Positions 10,920 through 22,910 are shown, counted from the first letter of the stretch. The stretch: 64,000 bases of DNA from Cytidiella melzeri (GCA_022592445.1 JABYQR010000021.1:186001-250000); one strand, 5' to 3'. A program made the numbers and translations. The notes: a model not told the origin generated them from the letters alone.

Positions 10920-13900
10920 CTACGAAGGAGTCGGCAAAGCACGAGAGGAGAGATACCACACATTGTTGACAATGTTGGTTTTCTGAGTCTTTCTGTGCGC
11001 CAGGGCTTTGCGCCACTCTTGAACGGATTTTGGTTGCACAGCCCCCTTGAGTATATTTTCGCGATGTTTGACGAAGAATTGTTCGTCCCCGGCACTCCAA
11101 TAGTCAAGAGTCATCCCCGACTGCGACCACGTAGCTGATGTTGGCCACCACGACTGGAACATGGTGCGATCGGGTCCCTCTTCGGCACGTTCTGAGGTAC
11201 TCAATATTAGCTGCGGTATTTGTCCAACAGGCAGAGCACTTACCCGGCTTGACCCTGTACACTCCACATATTACATCCTCTTGGTGTCGTGACAGAGCAT
11301 CATCCACATAATCCCGACCACCTAGTACTTGATGGCTATCGTGCGTTTGATACGCACTTGGACCGCGGTAGACCTCTGAGTCGTCTCCAAACGAGTCACG
11401 AGCCAGTCGCCACAGTAGACCACCTCGTTGCAAAGCGGCGCGACCCTGGAAGCTGTGGATGACACTATCGCGCTTAGCGACATAAGCCTCATAATCGGCG
11501 AGTGTAAACCTGTAACCATGCTCCACGAGTCCGAGGCCCAGCGGCACTTGATTGAAAAACATGGGCATTGGGGGCGACGCCCAGAGCAGCCGCAGGTTCT
11601 CAAGTGGCCGGAACGTATGGAATCGCACTCCCCAGGTAAGCAATGTGCGAGTTACGTCAAACATTGATGAGCTGACGTTAGATCGCAGGAGGTGGTTCAC
11701 GGTGACGGGGTCAGGCAGGCAAATTGAGAACGGCATGTCGTTATCCCGTGCATTTCGAGCAGAAATGAAATACCAAGGAACACGTTCTTTGTCAAAGACA
11801 GCCTCGACGATTAGGTCCGTCCGACGATGTAACGGGTATCCTGGTGCACTGCCAGGGACAAGATCGGTAAGGATGGGTGGAGGCATTTTGAACGCGCTCG
11901 GAGACTCCGAGAGGTAGGTAAACAGGTCCTGCATTGGCGTCAAATACTCCTTGAGGACTTTCTCTTGGCGGTTTGCCATGAGATTGTTGACCTTCTCTTC
12001 TGTCAGCAGGGCTCCCACGTCCCTGTAAACCATTTGCTCTGAGTACTCGATGAGGCCATAGCGCAGCGTCAGCGCCGTGTTGAACCCGATGCCAGTACAT
12101 TGTGGTAACTCGCTTATGGGAGAACGAGCTCTAGGCGCAGACGAGGATGCGGTTGTACTGGTAGAGGCACTCGGCTGTGGAGACTGAGGACGCTGCGAGT
12201 GGCGAGAAGGGAGTGCGCGAGAGGAGGTATGGAAGCGACTACGTGCAGGCGAACGAGAGCGGCGTCGAGGCGAACGAGAGCGGCGTCGAGGGGAACGAGA
12301 GCGGCGTCGAGGGGAACGAGAGCGGCGTTGAGGTGTGCGAGAGCGGCGTTGAGGTGTGCGAGAGCGGCGCCGAGGGGAACGAGAGCGGTGTTGCGGGGTG
12401 CGAGAGCGACATCGAGAAGAACGATATTGACGTTGAGGAGTGCGGGAGCGACGTCGAGGAGAATGAGAGCCACGTCGAGGAGAATGAGAGCGGTGTCGAG
12501 GGGAGCGAGGGCGATATTGAGGTGAGCAGTCACGAGCAGGCAGTTGCAGCCCGCTGGATGACGGAAAATCAGCAACAGCAGGGTTCAGAGTTTGGAAACT
12601 CTGGACTATCGCCGTGGCGTATTCGTCATCCCAATCTGCCGTAAATTCCTCGTCCTCGGTCAATGCGGATGGGTCGAGTCCTTCATAGATATCGAATTCG
12701 TTGCGCACAGGATCATACCTGCGCTGCGAGCGGGAAGAGTTGGCCCATGCATCTCTCCACTTGTTGCGGCCAACGTAGGTTCTGATGTAGCAACCGCTGT
12801 GGTCTAGTGACCACACGAATACCCGGCAACGGTGGCTGGCATTCGGGAGCTCGAGAGCAGCGTGTAACGTCTCCCTTGCTTCCACCTGAGCCTGCTCACG
12901 ATGACTCATCTTGGCACGCCTTTCAGCATTGCGTTCATCCACCCTCGCAAAGAATTGCTCAGGTGTCTCACCCGGAGCCTGATCTGTGGTTGGATCTCGC
13001 CTGAGGGTAGAGACGAGAGGAGGGCCAAGAGGGCGCGACACAGTGGTGACTGGTGGCGAGGCGGATGGAGGCGCGTCGGGATTGCCTGATGTCAGACCAC
13101 CCCAAGCCGAAGATGAAGGGATAGAGTTTGCGAACCCCCCCTGACGGCCGGACCATGCCTCAAGGTCTTCAGTAGAGGGAGGGGCTTCGAGTCCCTCAAC
13201 CAAGTCGTCCAAACGTGCAGCAGGCCCTGCGCGAGATGCTTGCACCTCAGCTGCCGAAGGCAGATATTCTCTTGACCAAGGATGCGAAGAGATTGCTGGT
13301 CGGCGCCCGAAATACAGCCAGACAGGCAAGGAGAACCTGGTAATCATGTCCTCGACATGTTCGAAAGACGAGCCCCAGGGAGCGACAGTGAGGTCGACGA
13401 TGAGTCCCAACCTCTCAACGGGCGTTGATGTGGCATGGTCGGCGACTCGACAGATGGTAGAGTTGAGGACTGAATTCGCCTCGTCTATAGAAATCATTTT
13501 CCTCTCGAGCAACATTTCCACCCAGTGCTTGGGTAAAAGATGGCCTGCGAACGTCACTTTTGCGATGCTGATCACGAAAACTGCGCGCACAGTCTTCAGG
13601 CACTGTTTGGCTTGCTTTGGGGAAGGCCAGCTGTGGTTGTAGCCGTACGCCTCTGGCCAAGGAAACATATCGTTCTCGACCTGGACGAGGAGGGGCGTGC
13701 GTGCCGACAGGGGAAAACATTGATGCATGTGGACGAGCAATCTGCGCAAGAACATCTCAAGGCGACGCCACTCTTCCACATTCTTGAGTCTGTACTGGTT
13801 GTTGGGGCCTTCCACAAGCTCAATCTTATTTAACGGATCCAGCAGACCAGCGAATTTCATCTGCTTCGGGCTCAGCGCGGTCCAGTAGTGCTGTTGGCTG

Positions 13901-14094
13901 ACATGTCTCGGGAAGAGCCATGTCCAAGGGTTTGGCAGGCGACCGCGACCTAAGAATGGTTTTTGATTACCAGGCGCGGAGTTCGGTAGAGTGGTCGCGT
14001 TGGGAGACACGTAAAGACCAGGGTAGTTGGGGATATCTACTTCCGAAGCCCACATGAGCGCGGGTTTCTCCAGGGTCTGAGGAAGTCTGGGCAT
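10920..14094 (-). CDS. large protein with central Arg/Ser repeat domain, function unknown
   Basis: A 950-codon first exon (14094-11244), a 52-nt intron (11243-11192, GTAAGT...CTCAG) and a second exon to a stop at 10920 give about 1040 residues. The frame joins cleanly across the intron. The N-terminal ~300 residues look globular (EEWRRLEMFLRRLL, LPKHWVEMLLERKM). A Pro/Ser-rich linker follows, then an acidic patch (LTEDEEFTADWDDEY). Next, at residues ~510-640, is a tract of SPRRRSR/TPQRRSR units like the RS domains of splicing factors, but no RNA-recognition motif was seen. The C-terminal third is again globular (LLTEEKVNNLMANRQEKVLKEY, WYFISARNARDNDMPFSICL). The general style resembles multicopy Agaricomycete proteins, but no family name can be given. 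It may be cargo of the element to its right. Confidence 0.7.
12180..12545 (-). repeat. coding minisatellite specifying the Arg/Ser tract
   Basis: Imperfect 21-bp units (seven codons, RSRSPRR or RSRTPQR) are repeated about 15 times inside the minus-strand gene. The opposite strand also stays open through the repeat as an acidic NESGVEG-type frame; this is a by-product of the repeat and is not called as a gene. Confidence 0.8.
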
Positions 14095-14462
14095 AACAGC
14101 GCTGCGAAAGTATTAGTTTGCATGCAGGAAATTTCTGTTGGGTGAACTTACAACTCGTGCCTGCACAGCCCTCGACGAGCAAATATATCTGGGGCACAGT
14201 AAGCGAAGACAACTTGAGAGCAATGAGTGAGAAGCTATGATTGAGTGGGTTGGTGTACTTACCAGCACGTCAGCGGACTGTCTTCAAATGATGGCGAGGC
14301 CTTCACAAAGAGGCAAAGTGGGTCTGCGAAAGGCTCGTGGGTTTGAGACGGCTGAGCAATTGAGGTTGCAAGCGCAGCGCAGCGTGAACGCACTGACGGA
14401 ATGCTCTGGCAGATGAACGCCGGAACGTCAACAGCGTAGACAAGAGGAGACGACTTGAGCAA

Positions 14463-14617
14463 GCAGATGATCCGCTGGCGAGCAAAGTCCCCGTATATCA
14501 AAGAGCTAGCACAGCAGATGATCCGCTGGCGAGCGAAGTCCCCGTGAATCAAAGAGCTAGCACAGCAGATGATCCGCTGGCGAAAGACTCTTGTGAGGGT
14601 GGTACAGAAGATTGAGA
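14463..14617. repeat. 51-bp direct repeats carrying the GCAGATGATCCGCT motif
   Basis: Unit starts at 14463, 14514 and 14565 are exactly 51 bp apart. The first two units are almost identical through CAAAGAGCTAGCACA; the third keeps only the motif and GGCGA. A weaker match occurs at 14830. The same motif recurs on the far side of the transposase gene. Confidence 0.85.
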
Positions 14618-15079
14618 AAACCTGTGAAGCATTAGTGGTGAGCCGGAATGGGAGCTGTAGTACTTACCAGAACGTCGGCCAACTAACACGTCCAAGTGTC
14701 AATGTCCAGCGTTTGCAAAGAGGTGTCAATGGAGTGTCGACGCGCGGAAAGCTCCAGTTCAAAAAGTAATAGTCGACCTCTGACGCGATTCGTCGGACAG
14801 CGAGTAACTTGAGTCGAGAGGTCAGCACAGCAGATTACCGCTGGCGAAACACTCTCGTAAGGAAAGCAAAGTAGCGGAGAAGCAAGGGTGAGTGGAGGTA
14901 ATGAGTTGACAGCCCAGCACAACGAGAGAATCAAAAACGTCTAAGTTGGAAAATTAAACGCCCGTCCGTATTATTAACAAATGTTAAGACTTCGTTATCT
15001 TATTTTTCTTATCACTGTAACGTTTAGATTAATATTCTTGTTAATCACTTACAATCACAACAACTATTATTATTACCGC

Positions 15080-15840
15080 CACGACTACGACTAATACAGC
15101 CACCACCTCTCCCTCATGCCCACACCTCTTCGACTTCCACTTGCCCTCCTCATATCTTCGACTCTCCGATAGCGGATCATCTGCTATTTAGAGCTTTCAA
15201 ATGCCGCCCTCCGACGTCCTCAGAATGGTGTTCGACTGGATTCAAACCCTCTGAACCAACTCTCTCGACAGCGGATCATCTGCTGTTCAGAGCCCGTCGC
15301 CCTCTCATGTCTTCAGTATGGTGTCCGAGCACTTGATTGGCGTCGGCCGTCATTGTACCATCGATCGTCTCCACGGTGGATTGTGTGCTATTAGTTGTGT
15401 CAATAACTCGTCGTCTCTTGACCTTCTCAGCATGGCGACATTGACAGTCAGTGACGAATCACACGAATCCTCCTCTGAATCCTTAGACTCCATCGCCCAC
15501 TCGACCCGCCCAAAGCTTTGCATTCCGCATTGACGTCTGGATCTCGCATCACCACGACTACGCCCACAGCCACCACCTCTCCCTCATGACGACACCTGTT
15601 CGACTTCCACTGGCCCTCCTCATATCTTCGACTCTCCGATAGCGGATTATCTGCTATTTAGAGCTTCCAAATGCCGCCCTCCGACGTCCTCAGAATGGTG
15701 TTCGACTACGAGCTCTTCGACTGATTCTGAATCCTTCCTTGTCGATATACCTGGACCCTCTGAATCAACTCTCTTGACAGCGGATCATCTGCTGTTCAGA
15801 GTCGTTGCCCTCTAACGTCTTCAGTATGGTGTCCGACGGT
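15080..15840. repeat. direct duplication of a ~250-bp segment with paired AGCGGATCATCTGCT motifs
   Basis: The segments at about 15080-15330 and 15550-15840 align along most of their length (ACCACCTCTCCCTCATG, then CCTCATATCTTCGACTCTCC, then GTCCTCAGAATGGTGTTCGA). Each carries two copies of the motif roughly 100-140 bp apart. The intervening DNA is unique. Confidence 0.8.
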
Positions 15841-16193
15841 CCAACCGCGAGTTCCGCAGAATAGTTTCATATCACCTCATCAACACGAGGCTTCTCCTCC
15901 CTGCGTTTAGAGCATTTAGACCCAAGTCCATTCCTAAACACCGATCCACGTGCTTTGTTGAGCGGTGCTAACTGTTTGGTAGTGCGCCTCGTGCTTGTCG
16001 GTGGTGGGTTTCTATTTGATTATCACACTTCGTTGAGTCTAACGGTCTCTTCTTTCTCTCTTTCGGCTGCGTAGTGAAAGCCGAACTCGGGAGCCACATC
16101 CTATCTTCGATACACGAGGCAACCTCCCTTGGGTATATATACTGGTAAGCTAGTTCAAGTCAACGCACGCCTCCCACCAATTCTTGACTTGAC

Positions 16194-18028
16194 ATGCCTT
16201 CTAGTGTTTCGGGAAGCGATGTCTCGGACGATAGTGGCAGCGACGACGACCTTAGTGGTCAACTTCGAACCTTGGACCTCGAGGACGATCTTCCTCCTCC
16301 GATTGTGCTACCTTCAGAGAGGGGAACCATAGCTGACTATCAGAAGGTGATTCATCCTGTGCACAAACTCGCTCTGTGTTGGTCTGACCTGAACTTTTCT
16401 ATCGCAGGTCTGCGCCGCATTGCAGGTCGAGAATGCCGACCTCAGAAAGATTGTTGCCGAGCTACGAGCTGAGACCGCGGACGTCAATGCGAGATTGAAG
16501 CGGAGCGGTCCAGGCGAGTCCCCCAAGTCCATCGAGAGCTTGATCCCAGTAGAACACAAGCAGCATGCCGCGATGCTCAAGAAAGTAGCGAAGAAGGCAG
16601 CATTGTACTTGCACCCTTGGCCAGAGATGCGGTGGTTTGAGAAGCACAAGCGACCGGGAGTAGACCCTACGGATGTCAAGAAGCGATACGCGTCTAAGGA
16701 ATCACAAGAAAAAGCGTTCATAGAGGAGCTCATTGACTTCGTGAAAGCACATGACGAGAATCTGCGAAAGCTCATAGGGAAGACCGACATCTGGCTGGCA
16801 ACTTGTGTATGCCCATGTTCGCACTGTGCAATTGCATGTATTGACCCTTCCGCTTTTCGTGTAGTTCATCAAGTGGTCATTGGACCAGAAGTGCAAGATT
16901 GTGAATGTTACCGGCAAAGTCCTCCCATACGCAATACCACGGCTTGCCAACGAGCCACGCGCCCATACTTCCTCCCCAGCAGCACGCCGTGCTCATCCTT
17001 ACCTTAAGCAGCTTCGAGGACGTTCGTTCGACCACCTTCCTCCGGTATTCTACCCATCCTCCATGGATCCTGAAAACAGGGATGACCGATATGTGTTTTG
17101 GATCCCAGAAATTGGCTACGTGAGTTCTCCTGCTGTTTCTTCGTTGAACACTTATCTCATTTATCATATATATATCAGTACTTTCGAGCGGCACTTTACG
17201 GAGAATCCTCTGTACTCAATGGCAACACCAAGGTCCACTCTAGGTCGAACGGGGTGGTCTGGGACGCGAAGAGAGAAGGTATCACGCCCGGCAACTTGGC
17301 GTTGATGTTCACTGTGGTACAGCTTATCTTTACATGTTGTCACTGACAGTCTCTGACATATCCGCCACACAGCTTCGTTTCCATGTTTCCGGTGAGCCGG
17401 AGTTCGTCGGAAGGGAAAACTTCTCCTCCACAATTCGTCCCAATGCGGATCCTGGAGAGGACAAGGTCGATTGGCAAGGCGAATACTGTTGGCTTCGCCG
17501 CACGTTTCACGAACAGTGGGAGACACCTCGCTTGCGTCAGTTGGTAAAAACTATAGGTGCCGTTGCCTTCAATGGCCAGGAAGCATCTGCGGTGCAGCGT
17601 TCGGACGAGGATCCCGCTATTTCCGCTGCAGCTCGCCGCAATGCACAAGCTCTCGCAGCATTTGCGACAAGTGTTCCAGCTGACATATGTAAGCACCCTC
17701 TCACCTTGTTCTGTACGCCTTTAGTGACCACGCTGTCTTGACAGCACCGCCACAGACACCCCCTTTATCGTATGCTGCTCCCGTGGCTGTTCCCGAAGAT
17801 GTAGTGGTACCTATCAGCGCCGTAGCAGAGGCTCAGCAAGCCTCCACCTCCGTTTTACCTGTTGGGCCTGGAGACAGCTTGGTCTCTCAGGTATCAGATC
17901 CTGCACGAAAGAAAGCAGCATCACGTTCACGCCAGGGAAAGGGGAAGGGGAGGGAAGGAGCTGAGTCTGAAGCTGCCGCTGCTAATACCCGCCCTGGGAA
18001 TGCTCGACGCTCCTCTCGCTATCCTTAG
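16194..18028 (+). CDS. transposon companion protein, possibly DUF6698-like
   Basis: The gene starts at 16194 (MPSSVSGSDVSDDSGSDDD, an acidic Ser/Asp-rich leader) and has about six exons joined by 50-90 nt GT-AG introns. Introns follow DYQK (near 16347), ATC before FIKWSLDQKC (about 16808-16862), IPEIGY (about 17118-17178), FTVV (near 17316) and VPAD (near 17688). A coiled-coil segment (NADLRKIVAELRAE) precedes the core. The core has FWIPEIGY and EGITPGNLALMFTVV followed by LRFHVSG, which resembles a repetitive Agaricomycete family that I recall as DUF6698; this is from memory and uncertain. The C-terminus is basic (GKGKGRE), ending near 490 residues. It ends 73 bp from the 3' end of the Plavaka transposase, in convergent orientation, within the same repeat-flanked block. 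A DNA-binding or accessory role in transposition is inference only. Confidence 0.65.
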
Positions 18029-18100
18029 TGTGTATCTAGTGCTTCGGCATGATATTCGTTACATGTAAAATACAAAATGCTTTTTATGTACTCCTGCAGT

Positions 18101-21100
18101 TTAAGGTGCTTGTATCTGTGCAGCCATGTTTCTATCTGGAAAGAGCTCAATGCAACGCAAAAACATGTCACTGTCTAATGCATCAACCACGAAGTGCTCG
18201 CCCGGGCTTCGTGGATTTGCTACCATGAGTGCACCTCGTCTGACAGCCCGCAGAGGTATGACTTGTGACTGCCGACGAGGCTGCTCTCGTATCCGGCATA
18301 ATCCTAGGTCACGATCAGCTGGCTGCCTGATTCCGGATGGAGTCTCGCACATCTGCACTAGTGCCAAGGCGTAGACCGTTTCTTCATACTTGTAAGTGAA
18401 AGGGAGTATCAGCTTGCAGAATGCTGACATCTCATCAGGTCCGACATTGACAATGACGGTGTCATGGCGCGGGGCACCATGAAAACTGGTGAGCAACGTA
18501 AGAGATCAGTCTCTTTTCTCCAAGTGACCCTCGACTCATAGTCAACACGGATATAGCGGTGCTCAATGATCTGTATGTAGGATTTAGTAAGCCACGGTAT
18601 GTCTGTATCTGAACCACACATTGACATTCACCTGGTCATCGGCGTGTACCTTGATTGCCTGTCGTGACCTGAGGGCTGTGTCTAATCCATCTTGAAGGCT
18701 CCCACCACTTTGTGCACTGCGGCGATTCAGGTCAACAATGCAACGCTGGATCTTCTTCCGGAAGTCATGAAATGCCTCATCCTCTACAAAGTCTAGCGCA
18801 AGAGTTGAGATCTTTGTTGGTGGGCAGCGGGCACCAAGATACACATGTCCAAACTGTGATGGGCTGTCCTTTTTCAACTCTGCCGTGACCTCCTCCTGTG
18901 AGGACATGTACTCGTCCCAAGCATCCACTGCACCACGCACATCGCAGATGACCATAGAAAGGTCGTCAAGGTGTGCAAGCTGAATTCAAGACTTTAGCCT
19001 TATTATCAATAATGCAGGTCAGTGTACGTACCTGTCCTTCTACGTTCTTGAAGTTTGTCTGCATGAGGTATGCCTTACGGAGAGGGGCGTTGAGTCTTTC
19101 AGAGGTCTTGGTATCCATATTGATCATGGTGCCTTTCAGGCGTATGTCTCGTGTGGCGTGAAGATGCGTGTGAACCTTGATGATGCTATCCCAATCCTTC
19201 CCGTCATCGTTATCCCCACATGCCTCTCTGTATGTCTGAGCAGGTTTAAGTATTTAGCAGCTAATAGCTTAACTCTTCCTAAACAATGCTTACCACTAGT
19301 CGCTGCCCAAATTGCTGTATGGTCTTGTCATAGTCCTCCAGTGTATCATCTGTATGGACATGAAATGAAACATACATATCACATTCAAGATATTTGCGGA
19401 TTGCTTTGAGTAGCTCAAATCCGCTAGAATGCTCGGGAATGATACTGAAGCAACACTGAATGAGAATCTACTTGCAATAAAATGAAGAACACTGTTAGTT
19501 GTTGATTTCAAGTAGTCTGAAACATTACCATACCTTTGAAAGTGCTGCCCACTTACTTCCGTCATTGAAATCAAGATGGGTAAGGGAGGAGAAGCGTGTA
19601 AGTCCGGACCATGAAGGTACTGCATTGAGGCTACATATCCCATTCAGAACCAGCAGACCCATGAGCTGAGGAGATATACAACCCACCTTTGGTCAACAAA
19701 AGTCTGTGCCTTTCGGCCTAAATCAGCAATGATAGTCTTGAGGGGCCGCAAAAGATGCAGGAATAGGCCAAGTAGATATGCGTGAAGACGATCGAAAGAT
19801 AAAGACTTGAATATGTTGGTACGTAGCACTGGCCAGAAAGCGTTCTGCAGGTATGCTTGTCAATGAATTCAATGAATTCAAATGATGCATACACTTTGAT
19901 ATGCTTACCTTCACAGCCCGCAAACCAAGCAGCTTCAAACTATCTTCCTTTGCTCCCTTCCCTTCCTTTCTCTCCACTAGCTCTTGTACATGCTCCTCAC
20001 TACGTTCTGGGTGTCTGGAAGACAGATCCGAAAGCTCTCCTTTGGGTACTAGGCAGATTGGGCAGGGTCGATTACCATGCAGACCTCGGATAAGTGCAAA
20101 ATAGCATCTGGAGCACAGCAGCAAAGGTTGGTATACAGCCTGGATGATAAGAGAATGAATACTTACTGTTCCTCGTAGTCTGCAGAAACTATGTGGATGA
20201 ATGGGTACAAGGTGCGGAGACAAGAGTCCCCACATCTTACTCGATAACCTGTTCTTGAATGTTGAGCAACCTGCTCAAGTAGGACCCTGAAAGCATCGTG
20301 GTAGATTGCATTCTTCCAGTCAATGTAGGGCTTTTTTGACTTCTCTTGAGCGTCATCCTCAATCTGTGACATATATTCAAGGTGCTGTAGAGTTCAGCAA
20401 GCAAAAGAAATGTACCACTGGAATGAGGCCAACAATCCGTCCACCTCCTACACCTATGCCATTCCGAACTTTTTCATCCAAATTGGCTATGCGTGCAACA
20501 ATGGGATGACCCTTCTGAGTCCCAAAGGTTGACAGCTTTGTTTTGTCAGCCCATAGAATAATACCAAGAGGTTTTCCTTCAGTGTCAGTTGATAAGATAT
20601 CTGACTTCACATTTATGTCACATCAATGCTTCAATCAGTTACTAAAGTTGTCTTTCAATTTACCTGAACATCCCAGAACATGTCTCCTGTCCACAGCTGC
20701 TCATAGAATCGGACCCATCTTGTTCCATCGTATTTGTACTGACGCTGTGCATCCCAGTGGAAAGACGAAGCGAGTTTTGGATCTTGAACCTGGCTAACAA
20801 TCCAATCCCATAGAGATCGGTGATGCAAATCAAACTCATAGTTGACCTTTTTGTATTCCGCTGATACTGTTGACTTTGTGAACTGCAGTATAAGGCAGGT
20901 GAGAATCAGGCACATCTTGTAGACCATCAGCACTGGGCTTACCATAGGGTAGAACAATGATGCCTTTTCCCATGCTTGGCGCACATCCGCATAAGTGCTG
21001 AATGTTAGTCCAGATTGACCAGAGTTAACCTTCTGCATGAGTTTGAGCAGTCGATTAATCATATCTTGACTCATTCGTGCTTCGTGAACAAGTTCTGCAA

Positions 21101-22018
21101 ACTCAAAATCTTCTCGGGAGTTGAATGGATGCCATGGCTTGTCATTGAGCACAGAAGGATCTGGTTGCAGGCGTTCCTCGCAGAAGTCCTCGAAGGCAAA
21201 AACGACAGTTGGTCGCTGAGCACCGGCGTGGTACTCAACTTTGATGTCGTCGATAGAGGGGTGTTGTGGCTGATCATTGGGTGAGATGGGAGGAGGAAGC
21301 ATGTCGATGGAGGGTTGACGGTGTGTGTTGATAGAGTCTAAGGGGTGTTGTGTCTCAGCCAAGGGAACCTGCACTTCAGCAGAGGCTTGTGAATTGGGGG
21401 AAGGGGACTGCACATCGCCATTGACAGATGAAGAGGGAAATTGGGAGGGATCGTTCAACGGCCAGTCACAGTGACCAAGCTGTGCAGCGGATTCTGGTAA
21501 TTCACAAGTTATTAGAGATGAGAGGATTACGAGACAAAGACAAAAGTCCGTACCGCCCGCTTCGAATGGCGACAAATCACCGTGATCAAGAGGATTCACA
21601 GCATCACTGTTCAAAGGGACATCTGCAGGATCTTATAGTGCAAGGGTGAGTCATAATACGACACCCTTGAAGAGTCGAACGAGTTACCATATGACATCTG
21701 TGGCTGCTCGTTATGAGGCACGGATCCCGATGCGAGCTGCGCGCGAACTGTAAACATAGCTCAGATCTGAGCCTGCGTTCGAGGTGCGATGCATGAAAAA
21801 TACGCGCACTCACCACGTTTCTTATGGCGTCTCAGTCCGTCTTGGATTTCTGCCTCTACCTTTGATTGCTGAAACCTGGCAGCCAATTCTGCCTTCTTCT
21901 GACATGCAGTCACATGTCGTGTGTACCCCTTGCTATCCCACTCCTTCTGGCAGTACTCACACGTCCTGCGGATTGACGAATGATATCTCGAGGATTTGAG
22001 CTCGGAGGCCGTCGACAT
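18101..22018 (-). CDS. Plavaka-type transposase, apparently intact
   Basis: This multi-exon gene starts at 22018 with a zinc finger (CEYCQKEWDSKGYTRHVTAC, residues ~20-40). Low-complexity Pro/Ser/Gln exons follow, then the family core: RPTVVFAFEDF, HPFNSREDFEFAELV, FTKSTVSAEYKKVNYEFDLH, LWDWIVSQVQDPKL, RFYEQLWTGDMFWDVQ, LWADKTKLSTFGT, VGGGRIVGLIPVV, HIVSADYEEQ, LIRGLHGNRPCPICLVP, SLSFDRLHAYLLGLF and TSERLNAPLRKAY. Asp in ADKT and in SADYEEQ are the likely metal-binding acids, and CPIC is a conserved Cys pair. More than ten short introns separate the exons. No in-frame stop was found in the exons read, unlike the copy at 47834. It would act in the nucleus, cutting and joining element ends. Exact splice sites are approximate. 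Confidence 0.8.
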
Positions 22019-22168
22019 GGTCCAGGAGGTGTTGCGCGTCGGAGGCCTTTTTAGCTATGCAAATGCTCCTTGGGCAGATCAGAGACAGTCAATTGAAAGA
22101 CAGATGCACTCACGAGCGCGTTGGCCTGTTATGAAGCAATGTACGCGGAGAACCAAGGATGTTCAAGT

Positions 22169-22694
22169 GGCGGCGAGACAGCACAGTGTAGGGATGCAAT
22201 GGAGGGGAACCAGAGGCTCGGCGGCGGCGAGAATGTGCGCACCGAAGTGAAGCGGTTGGTGGGCCGTCGAACGTACGTACGATGCGATAACGGGGAGGCT
22301 CGCAATGTTGGGAAGCAGATGATCCGCTAACACGAGAATGTGAGGATGGCGGCGAGACAGCACAGTGTGAGATGCAATGGAGGGGATCCAGAGGCTCGGC
22401 AGCGGCGAGAATGTGCGCACTGAAGCGAAGCGGTTGGTGGGCCGTCGAACGTACGCACGATGCGGTAACGAGGAGCCTCGCAATCTCAGGAAGCAGATGA
22501 TCCGCTAACAAGAGAATGTGTGGATGGCGGCGAGATAGCACAGTGTGAGATGCAATGGAGGGGATCCAGAGGTTCGGCGGCGGCGAGAATGTGCGCACTA
22601 GAGCGAAGCGGTTGGTGGGCCGTCGAACGTACGCACGATGCGGTAACGAGGAGCCTCGCAATCTCAGGAAGCAGATGATCCGCTAACAAGAGAT
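22169..22694. repeat. 178-bp tandem repeat, three units, right arm of the Plavaka-type element
   Basis: Units start at 22169, 22348 and 22526 (GGCGGCGAGA). Each ends shortly after GCAGATGATCCGCTAACA (motif at 22315, 22493 and 22671). A decayed motif follows at 22721. The minus strand happens to stay open through all three units, giving a spurious repetitive frame. Confidence 0.85.
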
Positions 22695-22910
22695 GGCGGC
22701 AGGTTCAACAAACTGTGATCAGCAGATGACCGCTGACGACAGCTTGGGTGGCGAAGGCGTGACAGAGTGGATAAGGCAGGGCTGAGAGGGCTGAGGGCGA
22801 CTGTGGTAGAGAGGGCTGAGGGCGACTGATGCGTGGCGAACGAGGTCGTGAAACTCGAGCAGTTATTCAAAATTAATTATTATCTACCATCTGTAGGCAA
22901 TCAGTTGGCG

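Larger units (their letters stand above)
14095..16193. other. non-coding block rich in internal repeats, left arm of a probable DNA transposon
   Basis: No gene is supported between the Arg/Ser gene and the companion gene at 16194. The block holds 51-bp direct repeats at 14463-14617, a duplicated ~250-bp segment at 15080-15840 and an AT-rich spacer at about 14945-15060. A quasi-palindromic motif recurs as GCAGATGATCCGCT (14463, 14514, 14565, decayed at 14830) and as AGCGGATCATCTGCT (15171, 15270, 15641 with one change, 15779). Confidence 0.65.

Noticed and set aside
12177..12644. Plus-strand acidic repetitive frame (NESGVEG type) as a gene
   Set aside because: It is the antisense image of the 21-bp repeats encoding the Arg/Ser tract of the minus-strand gene, which has a far longer frame, a clean intron and non-repetitive flanks.
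14463..14617. CRISPR array
   Set aside because: The repeats are contiguous 51-bp units without unique spacers, in a eukaryotic genome.
18101..22018. A host gene rather than a transposase
   Set aside because: The motif order (ADKT, SADYEEQ, CPIC, SFDRLH, TSERL) and the flanking repeat arms match Plavaka-type transposases; a domesticated copy remains possible.
22110..22661. Minus-strand 183-codon frame as a protein
   Set aside because: It is produced by three near-identical 178-bp repeats and has no start context, introns or relatives.
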